64,000 nt of DNA. Source: Misgurnus anguillicaudatus (lineage: Eukaryota > Chordata > Actinopteri > Cypriniformes > Cobitidae). The stretch lies in assembly GCF_027580225.2 (NCBI RefSeq), contig NC_073358.2, forward strand, positions 13,126,001 to 13,190,000. The letters run 5' to 3'. The position numbers and the translations under genes were made by a program. The notes under the pieces are model-generated. The model made no database searches. It worked only from the letters and a program-made list of their open reading frames with translations, and was not told the DNA's origin. Shown here in pieces: positions 22,245 through 32,525 of this stretch (its first letter is position 1; each line of letters starts with the position of its first letter).

Positions 22245-24092
22245 CAAATTCCGACACGTGCGGAAAGTGAGATGACAGGTGCTAAATTCTTTAAAAAGTT
22301 GGATGCATCTCAGGGTATTTGGCAGCTGAAACTACATAAGAACAGCACAAAGTATTGCACATTCAACGCACTCTTTGGCTGCTACTCCTTCTTAAGGATG
22401 CCGTTCTGAATTTCCTCAGCTCCAGGGCAATGGAACACATAATAGAAGACATTGAGGGTGTGTGTATTTATGTGGATGACATAGTATTGTGGGGATCCAC
22501 AATTCAACAGCACAATAAAAGATTCATGGATGTCCTACAGCGAGTAAGGAAGTATGGGCTCAAGTTGAATAAGGACAAATGTCAGTTTGGAGCGAAGGAA
22601 ATCACATTTGGGAGATAAGCTGTCAGAAAGGGGTGTGGAACAAGAAAAGAGAAAGATACAAGCAATTCTCAAAATTCCCAGACCCACAGACAGAAAGGCT
22701 GTATTGAGAGTGATGATCAATTTCGTCGGAAAGTTCATACCTAACCTGTCTTCAATTACATTTTATTTGAGAGAACTGTTAAGTGATAAAGGCGAGTTCA
22801 AATGGACAGCTGATCATGAACAAGAATAGGTAAGACTGTAGACTTTCCTCACTACAGAACCAGTTCTTTGATCCAACAAAGAGAACAAAGATCTTGACTG
22901 ATGCATCCAAAGATGGAATAGGTGCAGTTCTGCTGCAGGCAGAGGGAGAGAATTGGAGGCCCGTTGCATATGACTCGAGAACGATGTCTCTGTCTGAAAG
23001 GCGATACGCACAAATCGAGAAAGAGTGCTTGGGCTTAGAGTATGGAGTGGAGAAATTTCACAGCTATGTGTACGGCTTACCGACATTTGTGACAGAGACT
23101 GATCACAAGCCATTAATTGCCATCATTAATAAGAACTTGAACCAAATGTCTCCAAGTATCCAACGACTGATGATGAGACTGCAGAGGTATGATATGGAGC
23201 TAATTTACACTCAAGGGAAACATTTAGTTCTGGCGGATGCTCTGTCCAGAGCTGTGGAACAGAGTGGAAAATGTGTAAGCTCCACAGAAGCTGATGTGAC
23301 TCAGCATGTGAACATGGTAGCTGAAGCTCTTCCAGTCACAGATGCTAAAACTTAAACAAATTGCAGTGGAGACTGAGAAAGATAAATGTCTGCAATTGGT
23401 TATTACACATCTGAATGAAGGTTGGCCTAGGGGAGAATGTTCCCAGTACTACAACATCAGAGCAAAGTTGAGTGTTGTAAAGCGACTTTTGCTGAGACAG
23501 AACAGGAACATTATCCCTCAGTCACTGTGACAGATGTTAAAAAAACTGCATGGAGTTAGAAAAATGTAAAAGAAGGGCTAGAACTGCAATCTACTAGCCC
23601 AGAATAAAACGCAGACATCGACAGGATGGTGTCAACCTGTAATACGTGCTTGCAGCATCATGCTAAGCAACAAAAGGAGCCAATGATCATTACTGATCTA
23701 CCGGATGAACCATGGCAAAAAGTTGGGACAGACTTATTCTTACTGGATGGACAAAACTATTTGCTTGTGATAGACTATCAAACTAACCAGAGATTGCGTT
23801 GCTTTCCAATACATATGCTGCTTGTGTGATAACACACATAAAATCCATCTTTGCAAGACACAGCATTCCGCAGGTGGTTTACAGTGATAATGGGCCGTGC
23901 TACAGTGGTAAAGACTTCCAAAAGTTTATTGAGGAGAAGTCTGTTGAAAACAAGAGAGACTGTGCTAGGAGATACTTGTTGTGTGATGCAGTACATCTTG
24001 TATAATTTGCTCAGCGTTAGCTTAGTATTTATCTGAAATAAGTCATTAGTTTTTTTGTAATAACTTGTTCTTGATGTCTAGTGGAAAGGGGA
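22245..24092 (+). pseudogene. Ty3/Gypsy-type pol remnant (RT, RNase H, integrase part)
   Basis: Domains in order: reverse transcriptase from 22257 (TGAKFFKKLDASQG) with the catalytic YVDD at about 22472; RT connection to 22828; RNase H from 22890 (ILTDASKDGIGAVLLQAEG) to LADALSRA at about 23255; integrase zinc-binding CNTC at about 23635; integrase core with VGTDLF (23725) and YSDNGPCYSG (23880). Frameshifts near 22405 and 22610 and in-frame stops at 22828, 23355, 23530 and after 23826 break the gene. Gag, protease and the start of RT are missing, and the integrase C terminus is absent before the polypurine tract. It is an old, dead copy. Confidence 0.9.
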
Positions 24093-25008
24093 TGTAGTGA
24101 AAGTATATATGTGTGCAGTACAGAACCTAACCACTAGGTGTCAGTAGCATTACATTTATCTGTTGAGTATACAGCTGAATAGTAAAGGCCGGAGTATACC
24201 GTTTTTCCGCGCCCGCGTCCGGCTTGCGCACGCACACGTCCGCGCAGCTTTCCAAGTATACTCCCCTCGGCTACACGCGAATGGCCACATTTTACACTAT
24301 ACGCAATACAAATTATTTCTTATTCAAATTATTAGTCTAACAGGCCGTCAGGGCAGCACTGATTTGACAACATTTACAGTACATTAAAACATTTAGGATA
24401 GGTGAAGAAAAATAACCGATCCACCATTGCAAACACAGTTTAGAACAAACAACAAGACAACAAAGAACAGGAATCAAACATTATGGTAACAAACATCCTC
24501 CACAGCTTTCTGTTTTTGAAAGAAGTTAAAATTAAAGAAGAAAAATGATAGTGTGTGTGCAAATGCTGTCTATTTCCTTTGTATAATTGTTTGCAGTGGA
24601 GTATCCTGTCTAAATATTTTCACGCGCATGCGCTGTTGTACGCGGACTGTATGTGCACTGTCCGAGCGGTCTCAAATTTTGGGTATTCTTATCTGTACCT
24701 TGGCCAATGTTAACATTTGATCATGAATCTATGTTCACATGATTAAGTTAATTATGTGTCTGCATTTCATTATCACAAAAATATGTCAGCGGACCGTCCA
24801 CGCACCCTCCTGATGACGAAAACGACGCGCATACGCGAATGTCCCTAGTATACTTTCGGCTTAAGAAAAAAAAAAAAACTTTCGGCTTAAGAAGACTACA
24901 AGAACACCTGTGTTGTGTTTAATGCTGTGTGCCTGCTGAGTGAGCCTCACATGAATAAAAGATCATTGATTACGCAATGTTTTCTTTATTGAAATAAGAA
25001 ACATTACA
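24093..25008 (+). mobile_element. 3' LTR of the Gypsy-type element, split by a MITE
   Basis: A polypurine tract GTGGAAAGGGGA at 24081-24092 is followed directly by TGTAGTGAAAG, the expected LTR start. The LTR carries an ATAAAAG polyadenylation signal near 24955 and ends about 25008 in CATTACA, an imperfect inverse of the start. It is interrupted by the element at 24185-24863. No 5' LTR was found in the window. Confidence 0.65.
24185..24863. mobile_element. DNA element nested in the Gypsy-type LTR
   Basis: Inverted ends AAGGCCGGAGTATAC and GTATACTTTCGGCTT bound a 0.68-kb element rich in CG-containing blocks near both ends. A (A)n run and a second copy of ACTTTCGGCTTAAGAA follow the right end at 24864-24892. 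The interior contains the module shared with 12650-12830 and a stretch at 24690-24780 that is inverted at about 26575-26680. Confidence 0.65.
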
Positions 25009-25135
25009 ACTAGCTCATCTCTGGTGGTTGCCCCATCTACGTCAGGCATGTATGCTAAAATCATGTTGAATCAATGTTGTTCACGTCATTAAAAATAAAT
25101 GTACAATCTCCCTAATTGGTTTGCTTAGTTACGGT

Positions 25136-26327
25136 CAGTGCTTTAAGTGGCCCAAAAGAGGTGCCGGTACTCTATTTTTTTTTTGCTGACTCAACTCTTA
25201 TATTGAAGGGGTTTTATATTTAGCAGTCAACAGACGACCTTGTAAAAAAGAATTAATCCTTTTATAAATTTGTGGATTTGCTTGAGCTAGAAATAGCTAC
25301 TGAACATAAATAAAATGTGCAAAAGGATTTTGAAAAAATACCATTAGAAAGAGCTATTGTAGAAAGAGTTTTTGAACATAAATAAAATGTGCAAAAGGAT
25401 TTTGAAAAAATACCATTAGAAAGAGCTACTGTAGAAAGAGTTTTTGAACATAAATAAAATGTGCAAAAGGTAGATATGTGAGTAAAATTTTCAGCATGGT
25501 TAAATGCTAAAACTAGTGGTTCAGATAGGAAAAGCTTGAAAAAAAAACATTAAAATGACACCAAGACCATGTCTATGGGGTCAAGAATAACAAAATACTG
25601 GCCATTTGAAACTCTAAAGTCATTTATTTTGTCCCATTGTTTTCCATTTTGCGGGTGGTAAAACTACTGTGCACGTCGTTCAAATTCATTGAAATTTCGT
25701 TTACTTTTAGTTTAGCAATTAAACTAAATGTATATTACAATTTCAAGAATGTTTTCTGCACATCGCCTGAGGAAACCCGAAGTTGCGTCGAGGGGAACCA
25801 AACTGAAAGCCGCGACAGCGGAGATTGTCACGTACCTACAAGACTTGCGTCTGACCTGCAGCTATCATTCTGGCTTGGTGGGATGTCAGGCAGCGAGTCC
25901 TCTGATTCTGAGGGCGTTCTTTTCCTACTCAGAGTCTAAAACAAGGAGGGCATATTACGTGTTCATTTTATTTTCATTTTAACCGAGCAGCTATGGTTGC
26001 GCGTTTCACACACAAACACACACCTCTCCAGAGCACATTGACACTGACTGAAGGACGCATGCACTTTTAACTTGTAAACGCAAGGGTGTATGGGTAATGT
26101 AGTCTCTGCTCTCGGTGGAACGAATTAGGAAGCGTACATTAAGGGCGCTCTGAAAAGCGGCAGCGCAGCCAAATGATTAAATTAAACCTCTGATTTTTAA
26201 ACAGATGAGCGTTCTGGTACGCTAAAAGCACGTTCTGGGCGCACGTAGAGGTGGTGGTACGCTCAAGAGCTATTTTTAGAAGTGGCGGTACTGAGTACCG
26301 GGGCGTTCCGGCCCACTTAAAGCACTG
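25136..26327. mobile_element. hAT-type element (CAGTGCTTTAAGTGG), 8-bp TSD
   Basis: The ends CAGTGCTTTAAGTGGCCC and GGCCCACTTAAAGCACTG are flanked by the exact duplication GTTACGGT (25128-25135 and 26328-26335). A 72-bp direct repeat (period 25302, 25374, 25446) occupies about 25302-25470. The two overlapping frames near 25640-25980 have no recognised domain, so the element looks non-autonomous. Confidence 0.9.
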
Positions 26328-26335
26328 GTTACGGT

Positions 26336-26963
26336 GAAATTCTGTTGATTTTTTTGGGAGAAATGACGTTATGCATTCAACATATTTTCTACTTGTTTTT
26401 AAAATCCCAAATAAAGAAAAATCAGTATGTAAACATTTATTTGGCTAAATGCACAGCACTTCAAGTTAGTTTACAAAATAGCCTACATATAAATATTCTA
26501 TTTAGAGTATTTTTTCTGCAGCTTTCACACTGGTGCATTAACAAATATATATATAATATTTAGAAATGATATCCAGAAATTAATTTGTAATAATGAAATG
26601 CAGACACATAATTAACTAAATCATGTGAACATAGGTTCATGATCAAATGTTAACATTGGCCAAAGTACAGATAAGAATACCGTTAAAGTACCGGACCGTT
26701 AAGCAGTATCGGTAAGAGTAGTAATACCGTTAAAACCTTAACGATACCCAGACCTACCCACTGAGACCACATTTGGTTTTCAAAGATCACTCCTTCAGGG
26801 CATCATACATCCATTCTCATTCTCTCAAAGAAAAATGTATATGAAATGCTACATTTTACATTCACAAAGAGTCTGAAACTGATCTTATTTGGTTTCAAGT
26901 GAAATATCTCAATGCAAGTGGTTACAATGGTCTCAGTCTTATGACAACATAATTCAATGTTAA
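26336..26963. other. AT-rich spacer with element fragments
   Basis: About 26575-26680 repeats, inverted, part of the element at 24185-24863 (TGATCAAATGTTAACATTGG). About 26685-26755 contains CCGTTAAA/AACGATACCC motifs that look like a cut-off end of another hAT-type repeat. No gene was seen. Confidence 0.4.
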
Positions 26964-27329
26964 AGGTGCTCTAAGCGAATTCACACGTTTTAGGCCATAA
27001 AACATTTTTTTGTTTCATACAGTAAACATGTCCTCACTATCTGCCTGTCCTCTGAACACACTGTAAAAAACGCGGTCTCTGTAGACAGCCCAGGCTTCGC
27101 AAACTGCATCAAAAACAAATTGGTCAAACCTACCACCAGGAAACATAACAAAGTGTTCCAGCCAATAAAGAACAAGGAGGATTTGGGAGTGGGGGTTGGG
27201 CGCGTTCATGACTCGTTCAGAAAGCACGGAAGGGAGGGGAAGGGGAGGAGTTAGCTACGCTCAGTTTTGTTTGAAAACACTTCGAACGTCAACAAGAAGT
27301 GACATCACACAGATTCGCTTAGAGCGCCT
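26964..27329. mobile_element. TTAA-target MITE (AGGTGCTCTAAGCG)
   Basis: The inverted ends AGGTGCTCTAAGCGAAT and ATTCGCTTAGAGCGCCT are flanked by TTAA at 26960-26963 and 27330-27333. The interior has no convincing gene; the frames on the minus strand cross the arms. TTAA duplication is typical of piggyBac and Kolobok superfamilies. Confidence 0.8.
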
Positions 27330-27333
27330 TTAA

Positions 27334-28085
27334 AGTGTAAATACATTAAGCAAACTTCACTCAATGTTGATAGACACCTCCCATCTTAGATATAAACCAA
27401 TCACCCACTGTATGCAAATTAAGGACAGCCCTGGGTTTTACAACAAGTAAAGGAAATTTTATCTTTGAAACAACATGTATTTCATTTTACTTTGAGGAAT
27501 CTGTAGTCAGATCTTCATCATTTGCCAGGTATGCAATATTCTCATTTGATTTAATTTGTTTCTTCGTGTTTAAATTGGATTGTGAATTGACTTTGAATAA
27601 TTGAATAAACCTTCCTACCTGGCTATTAAATTGTGTTTAGATTTATTCTGTGTTGCTACCAAAGTTAATGACATGACTAGTAAATTACGTATCCTTGTTA
27701 CCGCAATGACTGAAGTCAGGCTAGTACCGGACTAAAATTCCAGTCTATCTGGCATAGCGGCACACCGGGAGGATTTTTGGAGATTTTACTAGCACTTGAC
27801 GTTAGTTTAAGTTAAATTACATGCTTGGAGGCTAATAGTGTATTTTCTGTTTAGGGTAACATAAATGTTATCTGACCACTCTAAATCATATAAGCCCCAA
27901 CCTACCTCTGGTTATTTCAATATCTGGTTATTTCAATATTATTCTATCTAAGTTGCATATTAAATTATGGCATAATTATACAAAGCTATCATTGGAGAAG
28001 ACGGATAAAACTACCTAAATTACGTAACGACAAAACGTCATCAGTTAGCAGCGGAAGAGACCTTGTTTCCATCATTGGGCAAACG
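27334..28085. other. Unassigned spacer
   Basis: AT-rich single-copy-like sequence. No domain, RNA gene or element end was recognised before the BEL/Pao-like remnant. Confidence 0.4.
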
Positions 28086-28635
28086 GATGGATGGGTGTAA
28101 TAATTTCCCCCTTACAACACGCTTCCCATTTTGGTGGAACATGGGAAAGAATGATTGGAATAGCAAGAAGAATTCTTGATTCCATGTTTCTCCAGCTGAA
28201 AGACAAACTCACCCACAAAGTGCTGGTAACATTCATGGCAGGGTACCAGCCATTATCAATGCCAGGCCTCTTGTTCCCATGACAATGTATCCCAATGAAT
28301 CATTTCTACTCACCCCAGTGGTTCTCCTCAAACAAAAGGTGAACATTGTTACTGCACCTGCAGGCAAGTATGAAGAACCAGATCTCTACAAGTGCCCGTG
28401 GCGACAACTTCAACATCTTTCCAACAAATTCTGGGACAGATGGCAAAAGCAATTCCTACCAACCCTACAAGCACGCAAGAAATGGCAGTCCGCTCATCCA
28501 AACGTCAGTCCAGGAAGTGTTGTTCTCCTCAAAAACCGCCAAGTACCACAAAATGAATGGCCCCTTGGACTGGTAATACAGACCTTCACTAGACAACACG
28601 GGAAGTTTTGTCAGGTTAAGGTCAAGGTCATTTAA
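28086..28635 (+). pseudogene. BEL/Pao-type integrase C-terminal remnant
   Basis: Two overlapping frames (28091-28282 and 28279-28635) together show the end of a BEL/Pao integrase: HFGGTWERMIGIARRILDSM, a shift near 28270, then NESFLLTPVVLLKQK, WRQLQHLSNKFWDRW and PGSVVLLKNRQVPQNEWPLG. The last block is the tail domain that follows the integrase core in Pao-type pol proteins. Catalytic core, RT, protease and gag are absent. The fragment is adjacent to an LTR-like start. Confidence 0.85.
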
Positions 28636-28758
28636 CCACGAGCTTCTACTTAGACCTATTACAGAGATAGTGCTTCTACTTTCCCCAGAGTCCAAAGCAG
28701 ACATTTACTCTCGTCATAGAATTTGTTGAGGTGATGTGTAAGCACATCATGTAGGGAG

Positions 28759-29000
28759 TGTTCTGTTATCACATATGTTAGTCTTGTTTTTATTCTTTAA
28801 GTAAGCATTTGTTTTATTTGGTCGTGGTCCCTTTAAGAGTTTTAGTTTTCAGTAAGGAGTCATTTAATGTGATGATTAATCAGGAAGTACCGCAGTAGCC
28901 AAGAATGTAAAAATCACTAAATCGTAAACAGGACACAGCGCAACGCAGCATTAATTCATTTATTGAGATACAAAAAAATCCTTTAAAAAAGCAAGAGAAG
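28759..29000 (+). mobile_element. Probable 3' LTR start of the BEL/Pao-type element
   Basis: A short purine tract (GTAGGGAG) about 120 nt downstream of the integrase frame is followed by TGTTCTGTTATCAC, the usual start of fish BEL/Pao LTRs. GGTCCCTTTAAGAG lies further in. The right end was not located, and the given end coordinate is only approximate. Confidence 0.5.
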
Positions 29001-29261
29001 GATTGCTGTTGGCATTAAATGACAATCTTTTGTCAGAAGAGGAGTTTTTACTATTGTATGATGTAAATAAGTCTAAAAACCTAGATTTACCATGTAAGCG
29101 TTAAAATTAGCTTAAATGTCATTTTTAACACATATTATATCAGCTGTTCTTCCGTAAGGGACCGTTACAGTAGAACGTCGCAAAGTAGCAGTTAAATTCG
29201 TGCATGCACAATACAATGGCAGAATGTTGTTGCCGTTCCACCAGAGGCTGTTGCTTAAAGT

Positions 29262-29856
29262 CCCTAATAAGCACGATAAATCGCATGTGTTTGTCAGGCG
29301 CATGTCCTCAGTAATGCCGGTTCCTTAATTAGTATTAAATCGCCAACAGCTGCTTTCAGAGGGAGCAGCTTTAACTGCACAGAGCCGTAGTTCACTGACA
29401 ATTGGGGCAATTTTGCATTAATTATCGCGGACATATATGCACTGTAAAAAATACTTTGCTGCCTTAAAAATTTTTGTTGAATCAACTCAGATTTACAAGT
29501 CATTTCAACTTACTATTATTTATCTTGACTAGAGATGAGTTGTTAGAACTACAGGTGAGTTGTTATAACTAATAAAATTAAGTTGACTTCTCTCAACTAT
29601 ATTTTATAAGTTGTGACAACTCATTTCTGTTGACATGACTTGTAAATCTAAGTTGATTCAACAAAAAATTTTAAGGCAGCAAAGTTTTTTTTACAGTGTG
29701 CGATATGGCCCGGCTTGTCAGGGAACTACAGCTCTGTGCAGTTAATGTCGCGCCATCTAAAAGCAGCAGCTGGCGATTTAATACTAATCAAGGAACCGGC
29801 ATTACTGACGTGATGTGCGTGGTATCGCATGCGATTTATCGTGCAGCCCTGCTAAT
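29262..29856. mobile_element. Foldback element (CTGCACGATAAATCGC type) with a nested MITE
   Basis: The arms at about 29262-29400 and 29715-29856 are reverse complements (CACGATAAATCGCATG, TTAATTAGTATTAAATCGCC, CTGCTTTCAGA, AGAGCCGTAGTTC). The centre has been opened by the MITE at 29440-29698. A diverged arm fragment of the same family sits inside another element at about 42540-42640. Confidence 0.8.
29440..29698. mobile_element. MITE (CACTGTAAAAAA...TTTTTTACAGTG) nested in a foldback
   Basis: The ends CACTGTAAAAAATACTTTGC and AAAGTTTTTTTTACAGTG continue inward as GCCTTAAAAATTTTTGTTGA and its inverse. The middle holds the GACTAGAGATGAGTTGTTA block shared with 9421-9604. No target duplication was certain. 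Confidence 0.8.
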
Positions 29857-30139
29857 AAGTGATCGACAAAAGGTAGAATGTGATGTCAAAATTTTTATTA
29901 AGAACACAAATACTGTAATGGTAAAAACACAAGACTTTAATTCATATCATTTTGAGTTGGTAAATCTGTACATGTTAAAGGGCAAGCATATAATAGCGCT
30001 AATTATGCCCATGTATGTTTCAATTTCACCTTTCCATTGCAATGTCAATAAACCTGTGGACAAAGAGCCAACTGTCTAAAGAGTCTTGATGTTATAAAAA
30101 TAATTTTTATATTTATATTTTATAGTGACTACATGCATT

Positions 30140-30365
30140 TCTTATGTTTGTACATGTTTCAGGTCTTACATGTATGAATGCTGTCTTTTTCGTGTATGCA
30201 GTCTTTATGTATGTATGTATGTGGTATGGTTCTCCCCACCTCTTATATTATGTATTGCTTTTTTGTGTTTTTAGACTTCCCCTTTTACCCCTTGTAACTT
30301 GTGGCACAAGCATTTCACTGTATTGCAGAGCATATGTGACAATTAAATTAAACTGAACTGAAACT
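30140..30365 (+). mobile_element. LINE (L2/CR1-like) 3' tail
   Basis: The stretch ends with AAGCATTTCACTGTATTGCA, TGTGACAATTAAA and a degenerate (TAAACTGAACTGAA) tail. This is the usual 3' UTR and tail form of fish L2-type LINEs. No RT was found directly upstream, so it is a 5'-truncated insertion. Confidence 0.6.
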
Positions 30366-30932
30366 AAACTGAAGAGTTTACCTGGCTGTCAAGTTATACA
30401 GAACATAACCTGAAGACAGCACAGCTACAGTATTGAGAACTGAAGGGTTGTAGTGGTGTGCATCAGTGAAGGAGCACAATAAGCAAACACTGGTTTTACT
30501 GGTGCTGTTAATATTCTTCTTGAGCGTTTTCTTTGTATGTACTGTAGGATAAGGAGGGCTTCCCGGACAAGACTAAACTCACACTGTCAAGACATGTCTC
30601 CATTGTAGTGATAATAAATGCATAGTTAAATCCTCCCGCCATGCTTATGGTGTTTTATCATTTAGCCTCATGTTTAATTGCAGATTTTTATATTTAAACC
30701 TCCTCAATTGCAAGTTTAAAGTTATTTCCTAAATGTAATCCTGGTTATTTTTAAACTAGTTTTAAAGTTTGGTGCAACAGAATGATTAAATAATCCTCAA
30801 TATAAATCAGATTTAGCCTAATCCTTGTTGGTGCAACCCACCCTTAGACCAAATTACGTCCAACATTTTTTGTGATTAGGTGATTAAAATGTTACATAAT
30901 TAGGATTTTGTTTTCAAAGTGTGTTTGCTTAC
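30366..30932. other. Intronic or intergenic spacer
   Basis: Fragments related to the GGTTTCCC MITE at 15033 appear near 30550-30600 and 30808-30840 (GGCTTCCCGGACAAGACTAA, TTAGCCTAATCCTTG). Nothing else was recognised. The minus-strand exon begins at its right edge. Confidence 0.4.
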
Positions 30933-31062
30933 ATCTATCTGCTCCAGGTCGTCTTTGGTGTGCAGGTGGCGCAGGAGGTACCAGCGTGCCACTGATAACA
31001 CAGTTTCAGAAGTCCCTGAGGGTGAATTATACACAATCCTCTCCAGCAAACGCCGGGTTTCC
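30933..31062 (-). CDS. Internal exon of an unidentified gene (exon B)
   Basis: The minus-strand exon is bounded by acceptor TTTTTTCCTATAG and donor GTAAGC. The 130 nt encode 43 codons after one leading base and end in phase 0. The peptide starts [20 protein letters not shown] and ends [12 protein letters not shown]; it is helical-looking and rich in Leu/Arg. I do not recognise the protein. It lies 3' of exon A (31344) and is in phase with the terminal exon at 16022-15945. Confidence 0.7.
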
Positions 31063-31204
31063 CTATAGGAAAAAACACAAATGGATTGAAAACATGCAGA
31101 CTGCCCTTTAAAAAAATCAAAGTGACAAGTGGAAAGCTTTGACCACAAAAAGTGTACATGTATTCTTTATTTCTTTTATACACAGAACATAAACCACCCA
31201 TGTA

Positions 31205-31344
31205 AGGCTTTCCCTTCCACCCAACTTGACAAAGAATTGCAGTAAGGCCTGAAAGAGCAGATTTACTGGAGAGCTGCCGATCTTTAGGACTTCAGTGCAG
31301 GCTTCCAACACCAGATCCTGCCACTCAGAGACACATACTCCAGC
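31205..31344 (-). CDS. Internal exon of the same unidentified gene (exon A)
   Basis: A strong acceptor (CTTTCTGCCTGCAG) opens an exon on the minus strand in phase 0, starting AGVCVSEWQDLVLEACTEVL and continuing NLLFQALLQFFVKLGG. The sequence is amphipathic and helical, like a HEAT- or TPR-type repeat protein, but no family is assigned. The donor is uncertain. Exon B needs two bases from this exon; GT sites at plausible positions (around 31205-31215) are weak, so the left boundary is approximate. Confidence 0.6.
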
Positions 31345-31905
31345 CTGCAGGCAGAAAGTAAAAACACAAAGATTTGTTTTATTATATAAGTGAGGACATT
31401 TCTTAGACCTCCTACCCCCAAACCAACCTTTAAACAAACCAGCTGGCATAACATTTAAAACAAAATATGTTTAATTATTTTTTAGTCTTTTTACATTAAA
31501 TATCCTGTCATTATTTCAAAAGTTTTTGACATCACAATATTTGTGAAGATAAAATCCAAAATATTTGGCACTCAGTAGCTTAAATTATCAAAACAGTAAT
31601 CTAAAAAACTCTACAACAGTGGCGGCTGGTGCTAAAAATGTTGGGGGGGGGGGCGTGCAAACAAACTCAAAATCAAACATTTACTGTAGTAATGCAAGAC
31701 TGTAAATAGCCATTTATCAGGTGATGAATATCATTACTGTTTTGCTAAAATGCTGAAAATGTTACTGTTAAAGTCAACTATTATATTATTATATTATTAT
31801 GATATTGAATCTATGAATCTTAAATCTTACTATGAATCTAACTATAAATCTGTACATTTGAGTATAATGTGGGTTAATTATCAGTAAAAAACGAATCAAG
31901 GAAAT

Positions 31906-31970
31906 CATTCACTCACTCACTCACTCACTCACTCTCTCACACACACACACACACACCCACATGTTGGTCT
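31906..31970. repeat. (ACTC)n/(CA)n microsatellite
   Basis: About seven ACTC units are followed by about ten CA units. A shorter CA-rich piece (ACCCACACACACC) resumes at 32205, on the other side of the nested MITE. Confidence 0.9.
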
Positions 31971-31971
31971 A

Positions 31972-32204
31972 TGTGGTTTACAGGGACACTTCCATAGACG
32001 CAATGCATTTTATACTGTACAAACTGTTATATTCTATTCCCCTTACCTACCCCAGTCCCTAACCCCAATGTCACAAAAACCTGTTGGCAGTCTTTAATCT
32101 ATGATAAACTACCATTTAGTATGTGTCCCCGTAAACCACGTTTATAGCATAATAAACATTGCATTATACACTATTCATGTCCCCGTAAAACACATAGACC
32201 AACA
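31972..32204. mobile_element. MITE inserted in the microsatellite
   Basis: The inverted ends TGTTGGTCTATGTGGTTTAC and CGTAAAACACATAGACCAACA bound a 233-bp element. CACCCACA-type sequence flanks both sides, so it appears to have entered the CA repeat inside the hAT-like element. Confidence 0.8.
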
Positions 32205-32525
32205 CCCACACACACCTGTTGACCAGCCGCCACTGCTAGATAGGTACATTACAATTTGGGGGACAATATCATCCAAGAATGACTGTACTCCAAGCACCAC
32301 TAATAATATCCATGAGGAATAGTAATTGCTTTGCATAAATGCAAGCATCACTAATAAGTTAAATACAATAACAGTATGTTGGCTCTGTCAAGCAAACTGA
32401 AGTCAATTCAGTCACTTCACTTTTACATACACACAAGTCACAATGTGTCTGTTTTATTAATCAAAATCAATGTCTTTATTCATAAATATGTCCTCGTTGT
32501 TGTCAAATGACCTCTGCCAGTGATC

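Larger units (their letters stand above)
31617..32235. mobile_element. hAT-like element (CAGTGGCGGCTGGTG)
   Basis: The inverted ends CAGTGGCGGCTGGTG and GACCAGCCGCCACTG are clear. The flanking 8-mers CTCTACAA and CTAGATAG agree at only four positions, so the duplication has decayed or the copy is rearranged. It contains a G-run, a simple repeat and a nested MITE. Confidence 0.7.

Noticed and set aside
29696..30079. 127-codon plus-strand frame
   Set aside because: It starts in the MITE end and runs through the foldback arm; it is not protein-like.
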